In this document: positions 24,701 through 38,000 of the stretch, piece after piece
Numbering within the stretch: the stretch's first letter is position 1
Layout of the letters: every line of letters begins with the position of its first letter
From: Datnioides undecimradiatus
Taxonomy: Eukaryota; Chordata; Actinopteri; Lobotiformes; Datnioididae
Assembly: GCA_008933995.1 (NCBI GenBank)
Contig: WARS01000015.1
Location: forward strand, 620,001-684,000
Reading direction: 5' to 3'
DNA: 64,000 nucleotides
Notes under the pieces: generated by a model
The model's database searches: none
Told to the model about the DNA's origin: nothing
Seen by the model: the letters and a program-made list of their open reading frames with translations, nothing else
Program-made: the position numbers and the translations under genes

Positions 24701-25586
24701 TCGGCGCCAAACGCGCGTCTGCGCCCACATTTTACAAAGCGACAGCATACGTAGGAGTGCATTAAACGGGATGATCGCAATCGATGCGCTTGCAGGAGGA
24801 ACCTAACACCAGAGAACAGGTTTCTCTCTCTGTGTTGCTTCGCAGTGACCGCCTGCAGACCCTTCTCATGACAGCAGAATAAAGAGGCAGGCCGTGGGAA
24901 GGGAGGGCTCTCCACTAGTTAATTGATTGTGGATGGTGTCGTTCTCTTAAATGCTAAAAAGGGTCCTTAATACACCTGGGCAGGATGCTTAAGTGCTGTC
25001 TATATTGAAAACACTAATGAGTGAATAAACAATACTACAGATCAATGTAATACACTGGATCGATATCAAGTTGACACTGATCTATTAAGGGAGTTGGGCA
25101 TTGGCCGTGGTGTGACCAACCGATTAATGTCTGCTTCAGTACTGATATTGAATTCAATGTTCCCGCTATCAGATGTATTCATTCACCCAGGACCGGCTAG
25201 TGACTCATCGTGTGGCCGCAGCAATCCCAGGCTTTATTTTACTCTGCATCAAAACAGTTTCACTGTTTCCCGCTGTGGGGTTTAAGAGCGCCTCAGTGTT
25301 GGAAACACGGAGTTGCTGTGTTGGGTTGGTCCTCGGATTTTGGCAGATGCTGAGTTGGGATTTTGCATCAGAGAAAAAAAAATAAAAAATGCTGGAATCG
25401 GGCGTCACTCTCGAATAATCACATTATCGTTTAATCTCTCCTCGGCAGGCGATCGTATCATCTGGCAAATAAACACCTATTTCAGTTATTAATTTTCAAC
25501 GTGATATTTCAACTTTGTGCACAGATCTAAGAGAAAAATGGATCATGAACAATGAGTGTGTGGGTGAAGATTCAGATTCTCTCACC

Positions 25587-25587
<1 letters not shown>

Positions 25588-25620
<33 letters not shown>
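25588..25620. repeat. (AC)n microsatellite
   Basis: A perfect AC dinucleotide tract of 33 bases. Confidence 0.95.
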
Positions 25621-25625
<5 letters not shown>

Positions 25626-26056
25626 CCAAATGAGATGAAGCCAATTTTTGATGCTTCTGTGGTTTTAAGAGCGAGCAAACAGAGGCCTGAGATGCACCAC
25701 AGAGATGGCAGGAAAGAGAGGTTGTATGACTCCAAGAGGCTGAAACAAAGGAGAGGAGACTGATCGGGAGTGCGAGCAACAACTGGAACCATAATTATAA
25801 AAAGTGTGGAAGGTGAGCGGTGCATCAAGTGTGTGTGTGTGCCACCTGTACCAAGCAACTTGTTTCCTGCTGGGACGGAGATTGGTTTGATCCCTGTAAT
25901 TGCATGCGATGCCCACTCCCAGCGGCTGCTACATTTGTTTAATTGATTATCGGTTTAAATTTCGAGGGTAAATGTCACAAGCTCGCTATGAGGTATGGTG
26001 TATGAAAATAAATAAAACAGCCTTTGTGTCTGTGTGCTTGTCTGCCTACCTACGGT

Positions 26057-26060
26057 CTCC

Positions 26061-26091
<31 letters not shown>

Positions 26092-26093
26092 TC
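26057..26093. repeat. (CT)n polypyrimidine tract
   Basis: A CT dinucleotide tract interrupted once by GT, about 37 bases of pure or nearly pure pyrimidine on the plus strand. Confidence 0.9.
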
Positions 26094-27263
26094 CGTCCAT
26101 CTGCCTGCTTCCTCGTTGGGTCCACCATGCTGCTTCCCGCTTTGATAAAGCCAGTACCTCTAGTCATTCTGCTTCTTGAAACACTGCAACTGTAAAAGAA
26201 TGATGGTAGAAGAGGAGATGCTTCCAGAGGCAACTGAAAGGCTTTTGTCAGCTCCGCCGTCAGTCATGTCATGTCATATCTACGGCTGAAATGTCGAGCG
26301 CGGATGTATATGTGTTTTACTGATGTTTTTCCCGTGCGTGCTGGTGCGTGTATGCGTATGCTCTGTGATGTGTGGTGAGTAATGAGCAGACAGATGGTGC
26401 GCACTCCAGGGTTCAGTGGAGCAGACATGCCAACACAGGAGATCCAGGCAAAGATGGAGGCATCGCATGGGTGTGTTTGTTTACCGCGTGCGTCTGTACG
26501 TGAGCATGCGCGTGTGCAGAAGAGAAACAACCTCACAGATTTTACGAGGCCATGTAGACCGTGCATTTGTTTGTAATGATAAGAGCAGTGCCGGGAGGTT
26601 TTGGTGTTTGCACCTGCCGTAGACTATAGCTTCAGTCGCCGCATGTTTTCTAAATATACACGAATGTGCTCGGCTGCGTGCACATGCACATGCACACATG
26701 TACTGTACCTGCAGTTATTTATCTCTGAGCCCCGCCAGTGTTGATTATGTCACTGCTATCGGAATTGCTTTGGCTTGAGGAAAATGTGCTTTATTACTGG
26801 GTGCACTGAGGCAACAGAAACCGTTTTGTTGTTGCTGCTATTTTTCTTGAGAGATCTGGGCAATTTTTTTGTTTCATCTGCTCTGCAGCGCTCTAGGCTG
26901 CGAGGATGAGGAGCGCTGCGTTGCATTGAACTCAGCAACTGAAGTCATAAGAGCTGCTGACAGACAGCGCCGAACAAGCCTCATACACAGGCGCACATGA
27001 AAGGGACAGCTGTCGTGTCCTGGCGTCTGGTTCTATTGTAACATAAGAATGTGTACACACACACATGCACATGCACACACACGTACACCGTTCCCTCTCT
27101 TCACTGTGCCTCAACAGAGTTTGGTCGTGACTCTGCAGAGCTGTCGGTGCCAGGAAGCAGAGTGGCACCTCCCTGCTGTCGTACCCCCTGTCTGGCCTGG
27201 CAGTCGCCCTGTTTTCCTTTGTAAATGCAGAGAGAGCAGAAAGATGATACAGAAAACAGAGAG

Positions 27264-27268
<5 letters not shown>

Positions 27269-27299
<31 letters not shown>
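27269..27299. repeat. (TG)n microsatellite
   Basis: A perfect TG dinucleotide tract of 31 bases, preceded by a short ATAT run. Confidence 0.95.
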
Positions 27300-27301
<2 letters not shown>

Positions 27302-28142
27302 AGGTTGTGTGAGCCTCCCAGCATTCCTTTTCTGTATGCCTGCAGGATCCTATGCTGCTGTCAGAATGTTTTCCCACCTGACGTATCCTATATCTCCCGT
27401 CCCATCTCCTCCTCTTCCTTCTCTCACCGGTTCACCTTTCCGTCGTCGACTCTGCACCTCCTTTATGCTTCATCTTACCAAACACATCTTTCTTTTCCGA
27501 CTTCTGAAGTGAACCTCTCCACAGGTTCTCTGAGGATAAGGCTCTCTCTCTTTTTATTTTATTCTTTCCCCTGGACCGGCAGCTCGTGGCACATGAGTGA
27601 TATGAATAGCTAGCAGGCAGAGGGGACTGTGGGGAAAGAAGGAGAGAGAGGCTTTTCCGTTATTTACAACTTACACATGTACTCAAGAGGAGATGATACT
27701 GTTACCAGCAAAGGGACGTGTCCAATAAACGAAATATGCGCAGAGAGATTTAACTTTCATGGTGTTCCCTCAGTGCACTTGGTGAGCAGCGCATGAAAAA
27801 ATAGTCACATCGAGGAAAATGAAAAACCTGAAACACACCTTCGCATCACGTCCCAGAGAGGAAGTGCCCACTCAGCATGAAAGTTTTGTCTCCACAGCAC
27901 GGGGGGTAATTGGTTTCAGAGGGGAGGCTTTAGCTCTTCTTTTGTTCAGCAGTAAAGACATATTTGTCACAGTTTGGTACAGGCTTTACTTGGCCGCATG
28001 CCGCCAGAAGTATAGCTAAATTGCCTTTTCAACACTGTACACTTTCAACAGAGCTGCAGGAAGCGTGAGCAAACGGTGGCATGGGGGACAACTGTAGCAC
28101 AAGTGTATACTGCAGGATGCAAATACAGGAGACTATCAACAG

Positions 28143-28164
28143 ATTTATTTATTTATTTATTTAT
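28143..28164. repeat. (ATTT)n tetranucleotide repeat
   Basis: About five and a half ATTT units in a row. Confidence 0.9.
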
Positions 28165-28960
28165 GTTAGAGTTTTATCCACCCACACAGGCATATTCATC
28201 TACTCCAGCTGGTCAAGTCTGTAGCCAGGTGGAAGCCGGGCGGTGCTATGCTGCGAAAATACAAAGTGTCACTGAATCCTGCGCTCTAATGCTACGCACT
28301 GTGCGCTAATTCACCTCGCTATTGTTCAGAATGTAATTACGAGCAGCTGGGTTGGAAAAAATGAGATTCAGCTGACACAACAATACTTATGGGAGTAGAC
28401 TGTGAGTGCAGGTTTTATAAAACTGAAATGCCAAAATACTGCAAGTTAATATGAATGGGAGGGAAACCAACAACAACAACAACAAAAAGTTGTTTGTTCG
28501 TTGGGTCAAGTGTCCTGGATCAAGACACTGAACCATATTTGCCCCCGGAGTAAAAGAGCAGCATCTAAATGCAGCGTGTTTTCTGTTTGTAGGCTTCATG
28601 GTCCCTCTTATTAGCAGTACCGCTCCTGAAATCCAGTCACACCTTTGTGCACCAGTTGCTTCTTTGTCTCTGGAAGTCACCTCCCCTTTCACCTGATTTT
28701 CTCGCGGCGCCTCTCTCTAAGTACATTCACCCACTGCCTCTGCGTGGTATTGTTCAATAAAGCGGATATGTAATCTTGATCAAATGTCCAGCGCAGAGGA
28801 TTGGCGGCGGATAAAACCAGCTTTCTCACCGGCTAAACATCTGCAGGGGTTTGAGACAGCAGCTGGTAGCGAGTCCCCCGGTTGTGCCCGTTAACTTTTT
28901 TTTTTGATATCGTTCCATCCCGGCAGATTAGTCAATCTACAAAGAGTGTCACTGCACAGC

Positions 28961-29330
28961 TGTGTGTGTGATAGAGATAGAGATATATATAGAGAGAGGG
29001 AGAAAGAGTGTGTGTGTGTGTGTGAGCAATCTGCAGAGTTGTGTGACTGAATGACTTCTTGTGGGGTATGCAGGAACCTCCTCACAGCTGGTCGCCCTTT
29101 GCTGTGTGTGTGTGTGTGTGTGTATAGAGTGAGCCGGTGTGTGTGCGTGCGTCTCCCTCTCCCTCTCTCTCTCCCTCGCTCATATAGAGTAAGTCAGCAG
29201 CAGCAGCAGCAGCAGCAGTAGTACAGTGTAGCGTGTTCAGTGTCTGGATGTTTGCGCTGCCTCTCTCAGCTGCGGGACGAAGCCTTACTGTAGGTATACA
29301 CACACACACACACACACACACACATGCACA
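28961..29330. repeat. Compound microsatellite cluster
   Basis: About 370 bases packed with different simple repeats. They are TGTGTG and GATA/GAGA tracts (28961-29007), TG (29008-29024), TG (29103-29123), CT-rich (about 29150-29176), eight perfect CAG units (29195-29218) and CA (29298-29324). TG and CA tracts face each other as inverted arms. No coding potential is supported; the apparent ORFs are repeat reading frames. Confidence 0.9.
29195..29218. repeat. (CAG)8 triplet repeat
   Basis: Eight uninterrupted CAG units inside the compound cluster. They are intronic relative to mctp1 and not in a supported reading frame. Confidence 0.95.
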
Positions 29331-32300
29331 CACTCAGCAGCACACACACGTGTACACAATACTGTTTTGACTGCCTTTCTGCTGTTTTGCCTTCTGCACG
29401 GTGATGTTTTTTTGCTTCTTATGCATATTGGTATGTTGAGTGTCAATGCAAAGAGTGTCTGTGCACGAGTGTCCTTTTGCACAAAGAGTATTTCAGTCCA
29501 GAGGATTTGAGACAGTTGAGTGAGGCTGTGAAGGGATTAAAATGTGCCGTTCACCAGCAAAATCTTTCCATCACTATGGCACGTTCACGCACTTGCACGC
29601 AGAATAGATTTTCATACTCTATTTCCATGAGTACCTGCTTTGTTGCCAGTAGAAGGTGTTGTCCATCTTTAATCTATTTGCAGGTGCTATTGTGTTTGTG
29701 TGTGTGTGTGTGTGTGGCTGGGGATGGCGGGGTGGAGGTGCAGTGGGTGTGTCGTGTTCAGTTTCCAATAGTGTGGAACCTGAGCTGGCTGGCTGCTAGT
29801 GTGACATGACACGGGGCTGTTAGTAAGACTCCAGGAGGAGAAGGGGGCGAAACATGACGGAGACAGGGTGGGAAAATGACCTGATGGCAAAAACAGGAAA
29901 GTAAAACACAAGCGTGAAAACGAGAGATTGAAACAAGGAAAGACTTGGAATTTAGAAATGTATGGATCGGTGCAGCTGAAGACAAACAGGCTTCCTGCCT
30001 GTCCTTCCATCTTATAGGTGATAAAAGCGATTCATGAGAAGGAGAGCACACACACACACACACATGCCACCCACGACACATGGTCCATATGCCTCTGTCT
30101 GTCTCTCCAGCCGCAGTCTTGTTCCCTTAATTCCTGTTTCGAGGGCTGGGTGCTGAACGTGCTCAGAATGAGAGGAAAATAGCCACGACTGGGAGAGAGG
30201 GGAAAGAATCAGGAAAGAAAATGATAGGAAGTGAAAGACTTAGGCAGGGTAACAGAGAAGCCGTGGGAATCGAGACGATTAGAGAAGACACTAGAGCAGG
30301 TGAAAATAGAGGGTATAGCCTGAGGAGGAATGGTGTGATGTGAAGATGTGAGTGAGTCTCTTTCCACTGATGCTCCTCTCATCACACAAATGCTGGACAC
30401 ACCGCACGGTTACTTCAGGCACTGCCGGATCGTCTGAGTGCCATTTTAATCTATTTCCGAGATCAGGCGAGTGGCAAGGGAGCATTCGAGGAAACCTAGT
30501 CATTTCTCTCCCTCATCCAGAAAGAAAGAAATACTTTCACTTCCTTCCAAGAAATGACTGGAAGTTGCAACTTGTGTCTGCGTCCCCAGATGGTATCTCT
30601 CATTACTGCTGGCATACACCGTGCAGTACATGCATAATGCACACGAGGAAGTTCTCGCGGGAGAGACTAATGTGTTTTTAGCGCAGCAGCTTACGTGGAA
30701 CGCCGTGTTTCTGAGGTGTGCCTGAATCTTTCATTTTGTCGTGTGAGTTGGATGCACTGCATTACATAATGTTGTGCACGTATGAATCCAGCTCGCATGA
30801 GAAAACCAACAGCAGATGATGGAAGTCAGGAAAGAGATGAGGACATCACTGGTTTTTAATGTTTGAGGTGAGTGAGATTAGGCGGAGAGAGCTGAACCCC
30901 CACCGGGGAGACGCTCTCCTTCTCTGTACATTATATAAACTCATTACATCAGGGTCCTCTTAGTGTAGATTAAAAGTTTTGTATCAGCATTATCCTCACA
31001 GCGTGGCGGTTATATTGTCTTCCATTCATGTGATAATAAAAAAAACCCAACTCTGGCTGGGAACCAAACTTGTTTTTATAAGCAACATTCATCAGCCACT
31101 TATGCTACTCTGGCTCCGAAATTGAGTTTCAGAATTTTAAAAAACTTCCAAACCATGACTGATCACCTGTCAGCGAGCCTAGCGGAGCTCGGCAGCAGCC
31201 AACATTTGCACCATTTGGCCGGTGTACATGCCCCAGCTGGGGAGACCTGGAGAGGAAACGGCTTACTCTTTGCTGATCTGATGAATAATCTACAGATGTC
31301 CGCTTTTGGTGGCTTGTTGTTGATTTCTGTGGTAGTGTAAATATTCAGAATACTTCGTTGCTTTCTGCGCCATACAAGTTGGATAAGGAAATGCCGATAT
31401 CATGGCTAGTTGTGCTACACATGGATGCTACGATGAGATGCAGACCACTGGGGGTTCTGGTCTACTGGGTCTGCACTGACCAGTTTAACAAAAGGAATAC
31501 CGCCAACCAAAGAAGAGAAGAAGTTTCATACCAAAGCTCCACTTTCTTAAGAAAAATGCTGTTTCAACATTGGGGAGAGCTGCTGCAGACGGGGTGGAGT
31601 AATGTTATTGTGTAGACCTGGCGTCAATACAAAAGAAAAGCATGTTTCATAATGATGCCGGCCAATTGTAACAACAACAATCTGAGTCAGTCAGTGGCGA
31701 AAACGAGCACTTTTAGTGGACGCACATTGACGGCGGCGCGATTGCCCTATGTTGTGCATTGTAGCCCATTTCTTGGCTAATGGCTTAATCAATACTGGAC
31801 CAGTTTTCAAACATTGTTGTCCCAAGTAGTCACTCAGACACAAAAACATGGGAAAATGATGTCCAGGTTTAAAAATGCAGTTCGCCTTTGAGATAGCAGA
31901 TTGCCAGCAAAGGCAGATTCTCTCTTTGTGGGATTGATAATGCTGATCATTGTCACGAGCCGTGATCCAGCTGCACCTCTTTTCCTCTCAGATAGAGCTG
32001 CACTGGGGTTCTTATGCAAGTGGATATTGCTCAGGACCTCTCTGGCACCTGGGTTAATCATGCATTTGTCAAATGGTAGCTCACTTCCTTTCTCAAATGA
32101 AGGTTCCTTGTTACAATAAACTGCGCAGTGTGATTAAACATGTCTGCCGTACCTGTGTACTGTTTGTATGAATCAGATAAATTGACTTTGATAAGTTTCC
32201 CAGGCTTCACCTTTTTGCAACTTCCATTCCTGTGTCTCTCATCATCTTTTCACATCCACGGTCTGCTCGTTGCAGCGACTCCGTCAACAGTTCTCCCAGC

Positions 32301-33939
32301 CTTTCAGTATTAGTGTTTTTAAGCGAAGGTAATGGTGTAAAAGGTACACGCTCTTGTCACTCTGCCAGATGGGTTGTTTGCCAGTGTGGAGGTGGCACCA
32401 AAACCTTTGATCAGCCCCGTCGTCACAGTGTGCAGGGATGGGACTAGCTGGCACAGAGGCAAAATAGAGATATAAAGATATTGTGCACATTTATTCCACG
32501 AGTCTTGAAAGAAATTGATGCAGAGCTTAGGACGGAGAAACATTTCTATAAGTCTTTGGTAGTTCAATAGAGACATTCGGAGCGATGCCAGCCCATCTGG
32601 TCAGTGTTACTGACCTTTTACAGAGCAGTCGGTGCTGGATCACATTCAGAAGGTGAAGCTCTAAACATCGTTTATTGTTCCAAATACCGCAGCTCCCACT
32701 GATTATAATCTCACAAGAACTGCTCTTCCGTAACACACAAAGCTTTGGCAGCATCTTATAAAAATGATGAAATTGAAACTCCCGTGATCTCAGTAAATTC
32801 ATGCAGTGCGCACTGAGCGGTATCTGAAAACGTGCTGCCGAGGCCGGATCCATACTCCAGTATCACGACTCAGGCGGCGAGGGAAGGAGTGCTGCTGGGA
32901 GGGGTGGGGGTTAATACTGATGAGAGGCCATGCTTGCCACGTGCGGTCAATCACATAACACACAGCATCCTGCAAATACCCCAGTCCAACAGAGGGAAGT
33001 CCACATTTGGAGGAAAATGGAAAACTCTCCCCAAGAAATTAGAAAAATGATCTTCTGTCTCATTAGTATGTACGGGAGAAGGTGCAGCCTAAGACAGAAG
33101 AAATGCTAATACCACTACTTACTCTGCAAGCTTTTTTTGTTATTATAGTAGGAGTTTAAATGGTTTTCAGGGGAACTGAAACACACAGGAGTGCACTTAA
33201 AATTAGATGATAATAGCTTTTTTTATTTTCTCACTTCTTTTTTTCACTTCTTTGTCTTTTTCTCCTATCGCAACCGAGAGCTATTTATCACTCTTCAATA
33301 TGCAAAAAAGTGTCATTTATCATATGCAGCGAAGGAGGCCGAGTCACATTGGGCGTGCACATAAACAGAACGTGCACGATTAAACAGGTTCATCTTAATC
33401 AGACTGAGCTGCATTGGAGTACATTGAATATCCGTCCAGTCCAGTCAAAGAAATCGTGATTACTTCTAGTAGTTGACATTCTGTGATTAATGTCGTCCTC
33501 TTCCTCACTTAGCTTGGTGCTGATATTAGCCTTTATAATAACTAGATATATAGGTCAGCATGAAGAAAACAAGTGTCTGGTGTATTAGTGTCTAATGGTG
33601 GCTAATGTTGGTTACTATGTTACTGTCACAGCAGTTATAGGGGGGCCATCATACAGCCGTAGTTATTATTATTATTATTATAATAAATAACATGCTTGTA
33701 TTCTCAAAGTACTTACCTAATCGCATTGCTCCATATATTGACTGAGTATGCAAATGCCAGTGTGTAGATTTAAGGCATCTGTTCCACAAATCAAACCTGC
33801 GCTACTTGGTTTGATTCATGACAGTCTCATATGCATTATTAATAAGCCGTTAATGAGAGATTGCATTCAGTATTTCAAGAATGCAATTAATAATGCATTC
33901 ACAGGGATGTTTATCTGGTGGAGGTAAATATATTTAACC

Positions 33940-34330
33940 TACACTGCTGTGTTGTGTCGGGTGGAAGACGGCGAAGCCTCAGAAAAAGCACACGAGCAGT
34001 GTTTTTGGGCTGGTTACGTTGTGCCGTGAAGTTGCCGAGACAGCAGTCGGAGGCCTGGATCAACGTGTTCCTGACGGATTTACTCCGCTCTGTTCGGAGC
34101 CGCGTAGCTTGCGAGCCGTGTCAGCGGGATCTCAGACTGGCGTTGACTCACTCCGGGTCGGTTGACAGGTTGGGTTGGCAGCAGGGCGACCAGCTTGTCT
34201 GTCTGCCGTGTCAGCAACACTTGACGCTCCCGGCTCAGTTTGTCACCGCACCAAATTCACTGGTGACAAACACATGGGGAAAACCTGCTAATGCTCTGCA
34301 GCATGTCAGTATGTTTGCTGTGTGAGGAAA
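33940..34330. other. CpG-dense stretch open on both strands
   Basis: About 300 bases contain roughly 20 CpG dinucleotides against a CpG-poor intron. The plus strand is open for 135 codons (33918-34325), including CEPCQRDL and CLPCQQHL. One minus-strand frame is also open for about 55 codons with a plausible residue mix (QVLLTRQTDKLVALLP). I could not pair splice sites to either. It may be a regulatory CpG island, a short exon of an unknown transcript, or a decayed coding fragment. Confidence 0.3.
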
Positions 34331-37300
34331 TAGTTCCTGCTTTTCATTCTCATTGAGTTTATCTGTGTCTGTGTGCGCTGCAGAAAGGCTCTCGTACGTC
34401 TGATCTTTGGTTTCTCCACAGCTCCTGCTCTTTCTTCTTTCCATGTGGTCTGTTTCAATCTTCTGCTCGTGAATGTGCATCTTTTCCTTCTCTTTCAACC
34501 TGCTATTCTTCCCTTTTCCTTCTTTAATGCACTTTACCTTCACAGGGTCACTTTGTACCACCCCTGCTCTCGTTTCACCTCCTCCCACTTCATCCGCCTC
34601 TGTCTTTCTCTGTCGGCGGAAGATCTTTCCTCTCCATTATTTATGGAGAGTGGCTGCGTTGTGTAGCTGTCAGATGCAGCAGACCAGAGTGCTGTTTCTG
34701 TAGAATTAACCTGGGCTGAATTCCTGCCGTATTCATGTTTCATACGATCTGAAAGCAAACCCGTTCTTGTCAGCGTACCTGTAAATGTAATTTGGCACAA
34801 CTTTCGTCATGTGGGCTCTCCCCGGGGTTCGTGACAGTTACCTCTCGGCAGACTTTGCTGCAAGGGGAACTTCTTCGCGGTTGCATCAGGGTGTGGTTTT
34901 GGACACATTTAGCAGTTGTACTCCACAGTTTACGTCAATGTGGTGAAAATGTGCTGTAGTAGATGCTCTACTGTAATTGTGGTGTCAGTAACAGGGAAAC
35001 GTAAAATCGTAAATAGGGCAGCGGGATATCGTAGCTGTGATCAAGGCAAGTGGATCGCTTAAACCCAAATGATTCACCGCCACATATCAAACTTGATTTG
35101 AACATCACTGATGACACGAAAAACATGAAACAACACACATACACATATTTCAATTGCAGCATTGTTGTACAGGTGTTACTATGGTAAAATGCGAAGCACA
35201 CAAACGTAGTATCTGCAGTAGCTGTCAATGGGAAAAAATTTTTTTTTTCAGCTATATATTAGAGCAAAGCTGTTTTCAGTTTAGTTTCAGTTTGGGAAAT
35301 CCTACCAGCTCCAGAAAACAGCACATTGCCTGGTGGCTCAATACGGACTTTGACAAACGCCTTCATTTCCAGGTTATTACTAAGACTTGCTGAGTAGTAC
35401 AGTTGGTTTCATGCCATAGGTTTCTACTGGCACGACTGTTTCCCAGGTGTTAGGTAGAATTGCCCCATAATAAGAATATGTTTGTATCATATCTTTTACT
35501 TTATTGGTTACTGTTTTATAGTCGCAATATTACCGTGGAGGACTCGCCCCTCTGATTTCATTGCTGTTTGTTAGGTTCCAACTTTAGTTTGCTCAGTATC
35601 GCTGTTTTGACAATAGTGGTGGTAAAAGCTCACTCTCTGCTGTACCAGTCATAAGTTATACTCCGTTACAGCAGTATATGGATTGACTTTAAAACGAAAC
35701 GTCCTATGAATAAAAATATGATATGATCTGCCAGAGTGCAAGCTGCCCAAGGAAACTGGAGCTTATCGTCGATTGCATGAGGTAGTGGATAAAAACACAG
35801 ACCTCCTGTAAGCATACACACACACACATGTACGGAGACACAGACACACACCCGCTCACAGACTACAACTTAATCTTGCTCATCATGGGATTTACCATGA
35901 AAGAAGCTCCCCCCTCTTCTGGTCTCCTCCTGTATATGACGCAGTGTTTATCCTTCGTCCAACCATTCCAACCTAAGCCAAAGTGGGCCAAAGCATGCAG
36001 TTCAGCCTTGGCATCTGGTGCAACTGGGAGGGAGGGTCCTGACACAGCTGGCAGGGAGGACAGAAACTGGGTTACTATACTGGGTATGCAGGTCAGAGCT
36101 GTAGATTAGAGCCACACACCGAGGGCAGCTGGGCGAGTGACCATGAAGAGTACGGTAATGATGATCTCTCGGCTGTTAGGAAAAAATCAGATAATCGTTA
36201 AGAGAAGCTGCTCCTTTGTGGCGCATCTGGTGACTTATTATGGCCCAGAGAAAGGGACAGAACAAAAGAGATGATGTTTCCACTTCCTACTGTTTCATCT
36301 CTCATCCTCGGTCTGTTTATTTCTCTCTTAGACTCTTTATCCCACCCTCTCTGTCTTGCTCTCGGTTCTCTCCAGGCTTTCTTTTATGTAAGACTTAACA
36401 TGTCCACTGGACATGAACCAGGCTTTCAAGTGTTACCATTACATTCGCCCAATTCCCCACAGCATTGCTGCAATGTACAGAGACACACAGAGATCGCGTC
36501 AATCCTTAATGGTTTCCCCCGCTCTCCTGTCCTTGTTTATGCTCCTACTTGAATGTAATACCACATGATGCCGTATTTCGGATTTTACGTTACATTAAGG
36601 ACCATATTTGGCGTGATCCAATACTACAACTTTTTATTTTTATAATACTTAACTCAGTGTTTAGTTATATATGTGTATATGTGTAAACATGCACCATTAC
36701 AGCTGCAGCATTGTGTCTTAAGGCGGTTGTGATTTGTTTTTTTTTCACCAGCAGTAAACTCACTGTTGTCCTTGGGGCTTGGAAAGCTCTGGGAATATCT
36801 TAATCCACTTTGACAGGGATGTATGCAGCATTCCTGCTGCTCTGTCCCAGATGTCAAAGGAGACAAGAGAAGGGAACACAAGTCAGCTCAGGGACTCACA
36901 TCCTCAGTTGGTCCTCTGCCTCCTTGTCTTTGTCCGCACATACTCGTGCACTACTCCACAGTTTGCAGATTCAGTGCACATTTAAGTACTTTTTAAGTCA
37001 CTGTGTGCTGCAAACTGCCATTGACCACAGTCTGATGAGAGGCTGCACCGAGAGCGTTCTTTGTTTCATCAAGACGAGCCACTGCACGAGCAGACGGGCG
37101 AAGAAGCTGTCGTTGGCGATCATGATCGTTGCTACAAAAATTGTTGATTTATGCTTCACTTCCGTCCATCTTTGTTGAAAAAAGTTGCATTTTCACTTTC
37201 ATTCGACTATCTTCAGTGCTTCTCGTCATCATTCACTGCGCTCGACAGAATGGGGCCCATGTCTGCCAGATTAATGCCTGCTTCTTATTCGCAAAGAGAG

Positions 37301-37627
37301 AGAGAAGAGATTAATGTTTGGTAATTTAATGACAAGTACAAAAGAGCCGTTATTTAATTAAGAGCCCTTTGGGTGTTAATTCATCTCTAAGAAGGTGTTC
37401 CTTTACATCACTGATGTATAAAGAGCTATTGATTGTGGTCATGGATGCATGCATGTTGGAGAAGAGAATCCTCTGGAAGTCCTGATTACTGAACTCCAGG
37501 TCAGTGTGGGGCGGCAGGAGGGCTGGTGTTGCTGCTTTACTTGCAACACACACCTGTTAACACGCACCTGTTACCTCATGAGGTAACGGTTACCTTCCTT
37601 TGGCGAGGAACGGATGTCATTAGGTGG

Positions 37628-37661
37628 CACTGAGTGTGCCAATCTCCACTGAGTGTGCCAA
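37628..37661. repeat. Two-copy direct repeat, 19-base period
   Basis: CACTGAGTGTGCCAA occurs twice, at 37628-37642 and 37647-37661, separated by four bases. The copies are identical. The origin is unclear, perhaps local slippage. Confidence 0.9.
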
Positions 37662-37699
37662 CCTTCAGCCATGACACTTTACAGTTGGTGGGCCTTGAT

Positions 37700-38000
37700 C
37701 TCCTCAGTCTTGTCCTTGCGTACCTGAACTAAGGTCGGGTACATCAAGGCCTTTTCTCGTGGGCTCAACCAGAATGAGCAGCTTACCACGGTGTGATGGA
37801 CGTGGAGGGTCGTGTGCATCTGGGAATTGCAGCATCAAGGGACCCAGGTCCATAGCGTGGTGATTGTTGTTTGATGCTGAGACTGACGCGAGAACCGTGG
37901 TTGAACTTGTTGTCGGTGTGAGCGAATCTTGAAAGTTGTCCACTCGATTTAAGTTGAGCAACAACGTGCAGGTGTCAACTTTATCATCTTGAACAAACAA
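37700..38000 (-). other. Codon-like antisense stretch, unassigned
   Basis: A minus-strand frame is open for about 98 codons (LLLNLNRVDNFQDSLTP, then GPLMLQFPDAHDPPRPSHRG). It is followed by TTCAG|GTACGC, which resembles a splice donor. A second overlapping minus frame is also open, ending KDKTEEIKAHQL. Residue composition looks coding, but there is no convincing acceptor and no family match. A lineage-specific exon or an old gene or element fragment are both possible, as is chance. Confidence 0.25.

Larger units (their letters stand above)
18732..28960 (+). other. mctp1: mctp1 intron 1, middle part
   Basis: About 10 kb of intron. It probably contains the promoter and any first exon of the nested antisense gene, not located. 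Identified content is simple repeats: CA at 25588-25620, a CT-rich tract at 26057-26093, TG at 27269-27299, ATTT at 28143-28164 and AAC near 28468-28486. ORFs overlapping these tracts are artefacts. No transposon or RNA gene is recognised. Confidence 0.75.

Noticed and set aside
25515-25858. ORFs reading HTHTHT or VCVCVC across CA/TG tracts (also near 2.2, 16.5, 27.3, 29.1 and 59.9 kb)
   Set aside because: Dinucleotide repeats lack stop codons in all frames, so these ORFs are repeat artefacts.
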